DNA of 64,000 nt from CAVSMC01 sp963728935. Lineage in GTDB: Bacteria > Pseudomonadota > Gammaproteobacteria > Burkholderiales > Casimicrobiaceae. The notes under the pieces are model-generated. The model was given only the letters and a program-made list of their open reading frames with translations. It did no database searches and was not told the origin of the DNA. Both the position numbers and the translations under genes were made by a program. The stretch is taken from the NCBI GenBank assembly GCA_963728935.1, contig CAVSMC010000001.1, positions 3,162,001 through 3,226,000 of the forward strand, read 5' to 3'. Shown here one piece after another: positions 60,890 to 64,000 of the stretch (within the stretch, counting starts at the first letter, position 1; each line of letters opens with the position of its first letter).

Positions 60890-63204
60890 GCGCGCGCCAT
60901 CGCAATCTTCCCCAAGCGAGCGACGAATCGCTCGCGATCGTCAACGTGAGCCGCCGTCAATTCCTGCAGAACGCGGCGCTCGGCGGTCTCGTGCTCGCTG
61001 TCGGCGTCCCGGCGTCGTCGTACGCGGCCGATCCGCCGAAGTACGGCGCGGACGGCATGCCGCACGGCTGGGTCGACAGCCCGCTCGTGTTCGTGAGCAT
61101 CGGCACCGACGGCATCGTCAACATCGTCTGCCACCGATCCGAGATGGGGCAGGGTGTGCGCACCGGAATGCCGATGATCGTCGCCGACGAGCTCGAAGCC
61201 GATTGGAGCCGCGTGCGCGTCGTCCAGGCGCCCGGCGACGAAGAGCGTTTCGGCAACCAGGACACCGACGGCTCGCGCAGCACGCGCCACTTCTTCATGC
61301 CGATGCGCCGCTGCGGCGCCGCCGCGCGGCAAATGCTCGAAGCCGCCGCGGCCGCGCAATGGAAGCTGCCGGCCGGCGAAGTGCAGGCGAAGAACCACGA
61401 GGTGATGCACGCCGCGAGCGGGCGCAAGCTCGGCTACGGCGCGCTTGCCAAAGCGGCCGCGACGATGCCGGTGCCTTCGCAGGATGCGATCCGCCTCAAG
61501 AGCCCGGCGCAATTCCGCTACATCGGCTCCGACAAGCTGAAGCTCGTCGACGCCAAGGACATCGTCAGCGGCAAGGCGCAATACGGCATGGACACGCGGC
61601 TGCCGGGCATGATGTACGCGGTGGTCGCTCGTCCGCAGGTGTACGGCGGCAAGGTGAGGAGCTTCGATGCGGCCGACGCGATGAAGGTGCCGGGTGTCGT
61701 GCGCGTCGTCGCGATCGAGCCCGCCGACGGACCGCCGAACTTCAATCCGCTGGGCGGTGTCGCCGTGATCGCGCGCAACACGTGGGCGGCGATGCAGGGG
61801 CGCAACGCGCTCAAGATCGTCTGGGACGATGGTCCTAACGCGAACTATGATTCGGCGGCTTACCGCGCGACGCTCGAAGCCTCGGCGCGCAAGCCCGGCA
61901 AGGTCGTGCGCAACGACGGCGACTACACGGCGGCCGCCGCGGGCGCCGCGAAGCGCATCGAGGCGGAGTATTACCTGCCGCATCTTGCCCACGCGTCGAT
62001 GGAGCCGCCGGCGGCGAGCGCGCGCATCGCGAACGGCAAGTGCGAGGTCTGGGGCTGCTTCCAGTCGCCGCAAGCAGCCCGCGATCTCGTCGCCAAGCGC
62101 CTCGGCATCGACGTGAAGAACGTCACCGTGCACGTGACGCTTCTCGGCGGCGGCTTCGGACGCAAGTCGAAGCCCGACTACGGCATCGAAGCGGCGGTCC
62201 TTTCGAAGGCGGTCGACGGCAAGCCGGTCAAAGTCGTCTGGACGCGCGAAGACGATCTGCACCACGACTACTTCCACACGGTGTCGGTCGAGCATCTGGA
62301 AGCGGCCGTCGACGACAAGGGATTGCCGGTCGCGTGGATGCATCGCTCGGTCGCGCCGACGATCATGTCGACGTTCGATGCGAACGCGAAGGACGAGGCG
62401 AACTGGGAGCTCGGCATGGGCGTCATCAACGTCCCGTTCGCGATTCCCAACATCCGCATCGAGAACCCCGAAGCGATCGCGCACACGCGCATCGGCTGGT
62501 TCCGCTCGGTGTCGAACATACCGCATGCGTTCGCCGTGCAATCGTTCGTCGCCGAGCTCGCGGCGGCTGCCGGCCGCGACCCGAAGGATTTCCTGCTCGA
62601 TGTGATCGGTCCGCCGCGCGTCGTCTCGCCGCAGATGCTCGGCGACACGTGGAACCACGGCGAATCGCCCGAGCGTTATCCGGTCGATACCGGCCGGCTG
62701 CGTCGCGTTGCCGAGACCGCAGCGCGTGAAGCGGGCTGGGGCCGCGCGTTGCCCAAGGGCCGCGGGCTCGGCATCGCCGCGCATTACAGCTTCGTGAGTT
62801 ACGTCGCTGCGGTGGTCGAGGTCGGCGTCGACGCGAAGGGCGAGATCACCGTTCCTCGCGTCGACATCGCGATCGATTGCGGCGCGACGGTCAATCCCGA
62901 CCGCGTCCGCGCGCAGATGCAGGGCGCCTGCGTGATGGGTCTGGGGGCGGCGACGTCGGGCGAGATCACGTTCAAGAACGGCCGCGCGCAGCAGGACAAC
63001 TTCAACACGTACGAGGTCATGCGGATCAACGCGGCGCCGCGCGAGATCCGCGTGCACATCATCCCGGGCGACTACGACAAGCCGCTCGGCGGCGTCGGCG
63101 AGCCGGGCGTTCCACCGATCCCGCCGGCGCTGTGCAACGCGATCTTCGCCGCGACCGGCAAGCGGATTCGTCAGCTGCCGATCCGCGATCAGTTGAAGGC
63201 GTAA
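60886..63204 (+). CDS. Molybdopterin subunit, isoquinoline 1-oxidoreductase/xanthine dehydrogenase family
   Basis: A 772-residue molybdenum subunit exported by the Tat route (VSRRQFLQNAALGG). Characteristic blocks: CHRSEMGQGVRTGMPMIVAD, VHVTLLGGGFGRKSKPDYG, and the active-site Glu739 in GGVGEPGVPPIPPAL. The closest named type is isoquinoline 1-oxidoreductase beta subunit (IorB), but the substrate may be an aldehyde or another N-heterocycle. No cytochrome or coenzyme-insertion gene is adjacent in the window. It forms a two-gene operon with the 2Fe-2S subunit. Confidence 0.93.
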   Translation: MSARHRNLPQASDESLAIVNVSRRQFLQNAALGGLVLAVGVPASSYAADPPKYGADGMPHGWVDSPLVFVSIGTDGIVNIVCHRSEMGQGVRTGMPMIVADELEADWSRVRVVQAPGDEERFGNQDTDGSRSTRHFFMPMRRCGAAARQMLEAAAAAQWKLPAGEVQAKNHEVMHAASGRKLGYGALAKAAATMPVPSQDAIRLKSPAQFRYIGSDKLKLVDAKDIVSGKAQYGMDTRLPGMMYAVVARPQVYGGKVRSFDAADAMKVPGVVRVVAIEPADGPPNFNPLGGVAVIARNTWAAMQGRNALKIVWDDGPNANYDSAAYRATLEASARKPGKVVRNDGDYTAAAAGAAKRIEAEYYLPHLAHASMEPPAASARIANGKCEVWGCFQSPQAARDLVAKRLGIDVKNVTVHVTLLGGGFGRKSKPDYGIEAAVLSKAVDGKPVKVVWTREDDLHHDYFHTVSVEHLEAAVDDKGLPVAWMHRSVAPTIMSTFDANAKDEANWELGMGVINVPFAIPNIRIENPEAIAHTRIGWFRSVSNIPHAFAVQSFVAELAAAAGRDPKDFLLDVIGPPRVVSPQMLGDTWNHGESPERYPVDTGRLRRVAETAAREAGWGRALPKGRGLGIAAHYSFVSYVAAVVEVGVDAKGEITVPRVDIAIDCGATVNPDRVRAQMQGACVMGLGAATSGEITFKNGRAQQDNFNTYEVMRINAAPREIRVHIIPGDYDKPLGGVGEPGVPPIPPALCNAIFAATGKRIRQLPIRDQLKA

Positions 63205-63211
63205 CGGCAAG

Positions 63212-63243
63212 CGGTCGGAGCCGCCACCGCGCGGCTCCGACCG
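63212..63243 (+). terminator. Strong hairpin after the molybdoenzyme operon
   Basis: A perfect 13-bp stem (CGGTCGGAGCCGC with GCGGCTCCGACCG) around a 6-base loop begins eight bases after the stop codon. It is followed by TGGTTTCG, which is only weakly T-rich. It probably ends the transcript, perhaps with Rho. Confidence 0.65.
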
Positions 63244-63270
63244 TGGTTTCGCAGCGACTCAACCGACAGT

Positions 63271-63423
63271 GTGTGGCGCCGCTTGCTCGGCGAATCGCTC
63301 GCCGAGAGCGTCGACGTGCGCGCAGACGAGCGCGTGCTCGACGTGGCTGCGGGCAACGGCAACGCGACGCTCGCCGCGGCGCGCCACTTCGCCGTCGTAA
63401 CGTCGACCGACTACGTGCCCGCA
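63271..63423 (+). pseudogene. SAM-dependent methyltransferase fragment
   Basis: A 51-codon stretch encodes VWRRLLGESLAESVDVRADE, then RVLDVAAGNGNATLAAARHF and AVVTSTDYVPA. This is the N-terminal SAM-binding part (motif I DVAAGNGN) of a class I methyltransferase. The frame continues for about 50 further codons without family similarity and ends. There is no good start or C-terminal half. It lies in the 400-bp gap before the binding-protein gene and is a truncated remnant. Confidence 0.7.
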
Positions 63424-63606
63424 AGCGGTCATTGGGGAACGCGCCGACTCGCTCGGCGCGCCGAATTTGTAGGATTGCCCGAGCAAATGTATCCTCACGC
63501 GAGGTTCGGCGTCGGGCCTGCGGTCAAGAACAAAACAGACGCCGGTTGCGGGCGCTGCCGGTTGCACCGGTAGCCGCGATTCCCAATCAAGTAGGAGGAG
63601 GCTCTG

Positions 63607-64000
63607 ATGCCAAACCGTATCCGTGTCGTCGCCGGCAGTGCTCTGCTCGCCGCCGGACTCGCGACCGCGGCGCCGCCGAAGGTGGTGTCGCTGCCCAACT
63701 CCGATCCGCAGTGCTTCGCACCCTGGACCAGCAAGACCAAGCTGTTCCAGTATCCGGCGAAGAAGGGGCCCTACCGGATCGCGCTCGCCAATGGCTACAT
63801 TGCCAACACGTGGCGCATCCAGATGATCAAGACGGCCAAGGCCTATGCTGCGCAGCCCGACGTCGCCGCGAAGCTGAAGGAATTCAAGGTCGTGTCCACC
63901 GGGGAAGACGTCGCCGCGCAGATTGCGGCGATCAACAACTTCATCGACTCGGGCTACGACGCGATCGTGGTGAACGCGCAGAATCCGGCGGCCTTCAAGC
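63607..64000 (+). CDS. Sugar-type ABC transporter substrate-binding protein, N-terminal part
   Basis: The frame runs off the right edge after 131 codons. A signal peptide (VVAGSALLAAGLATA) precedes PYRIALANGYIANTWRIQMI, DVAAQIAAINNFIDSGYDAI and VVNAQNPAAF, the pattern of periplasmic-binding-protein-like (Peripla_BP_4) solute receptors. It probably delivers a sugar or related ligand to an ABC importer encoded beyond the window. GGAGGAGG precedes the ATG. Confidence 0.88.
   Translation, partial: MPNRIRVVAGSALLAAGLATAAPPKVVSLPNSDPQCFAPWTSKTKLFQYPAKKGPYRIALANGYIANTWRIQMIKTAKAYAAQPDVAAKLKEFKVVSTGEDVAAQIAAINNFIDSGYDAIVVNAQNPAAFK

Noticed and set aside
1..64000. tRNA, rRNA, transposase or CRISPR features
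   Set aside because: I looked for cloverleaf-like, transposase and repeat-spacer patterns and saw none I could support.

Overview
The window is a very GC-rich chromosomal segment with compact, mostly housekeeping and environmental-lifestyle genes on both strands, short intergenic spaces and no phage or plasmid functions. Several families point to a betaproteobacterium, probably Burkholderiales-like and from soil or another oxic environment: a TssQ-type lipoprotein, DUF4124, DUF3750 and DUF1615 proteins, an entericidin, an exosortase-associated acyltransferase, and an isoquinoline-oxidoreductase-type molybdoenzyme with its 2Fe-2S partner. This placement is inferred from gene content only. I saw no rRNA or tRNA genes, no CRISPR array and no transposase.

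Layout. 1-8 kb: start of a secreted protein, the large helicase Lhr, then RecQ and a beta-propeller protein on the opposite strand. 8-16 kb: a 4-hydroxybutyryl-CoA-dehydratase-like enzyme that lacks its iron-sulfur ligands, a small gene split by a 114-bp palindromic element, a flavin monooxygenase, cytidine deaminase, and a reverse transsulfuration pair whose cystathionine beta-synthase carries an in-frame stop. A PadR regulator with tandem operators follows. 16-20 kb: an FHA protein, PP2C phosphatase, Ser/Thr kinase and TssQ lipoprotein, i.e. the phospho-regulatory part of a type VI secretion locus without structural genes. 20-33 kb: envelope lipoproteins, two small membrane or lipid-anchored proteins, an MFS carrier, a tricorn-type protease, a lysine-rich DUF6496 protein, a cyclase-FHA fusion, an AlaX editing protein and an exosortase-linked acyltransferase. 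33-47 kb: a large cyclase/ATPase/TPR regulator, a cysteine version of a glycine-reductase selenoprotein, a degenerate HD-GYP protein, an SDR, a second MFS carrier, a secreted subtilase with duplicated C-terminal modules, and a DUF1615/exonuclease/DUF427 operon. 47-64 kb: a beta-helix protein, an S9 peptidase, a membrane protein of unknown family, hydrolases, a GGDEF-hemerythrin protein followed by a multi-pass TIR protein, an ABC exporter, the molybdoenzyme pair, a strong hairpin, and the start of a sugar-type ABC binding protein.

Two themes stand out. First, signalling is dense: two class III cyclase fusions, one GGDEF and one HD-GYP protein, a second HD protein, a eukaryotic-like kinase/phosphatase/FHA set and a TIR protein. 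Second, the gaps hold debris: recognisable fragments of an SMP-30 lactonase, a GST, a metallo-beta-lactamase-fold hydrolase and a methyltransferase, a gene cut by a palindromic element, and a nonsense codon in cystathionine beta-synthase. This looks like gene decay and small-repeat insertion rather than large mobile islands.
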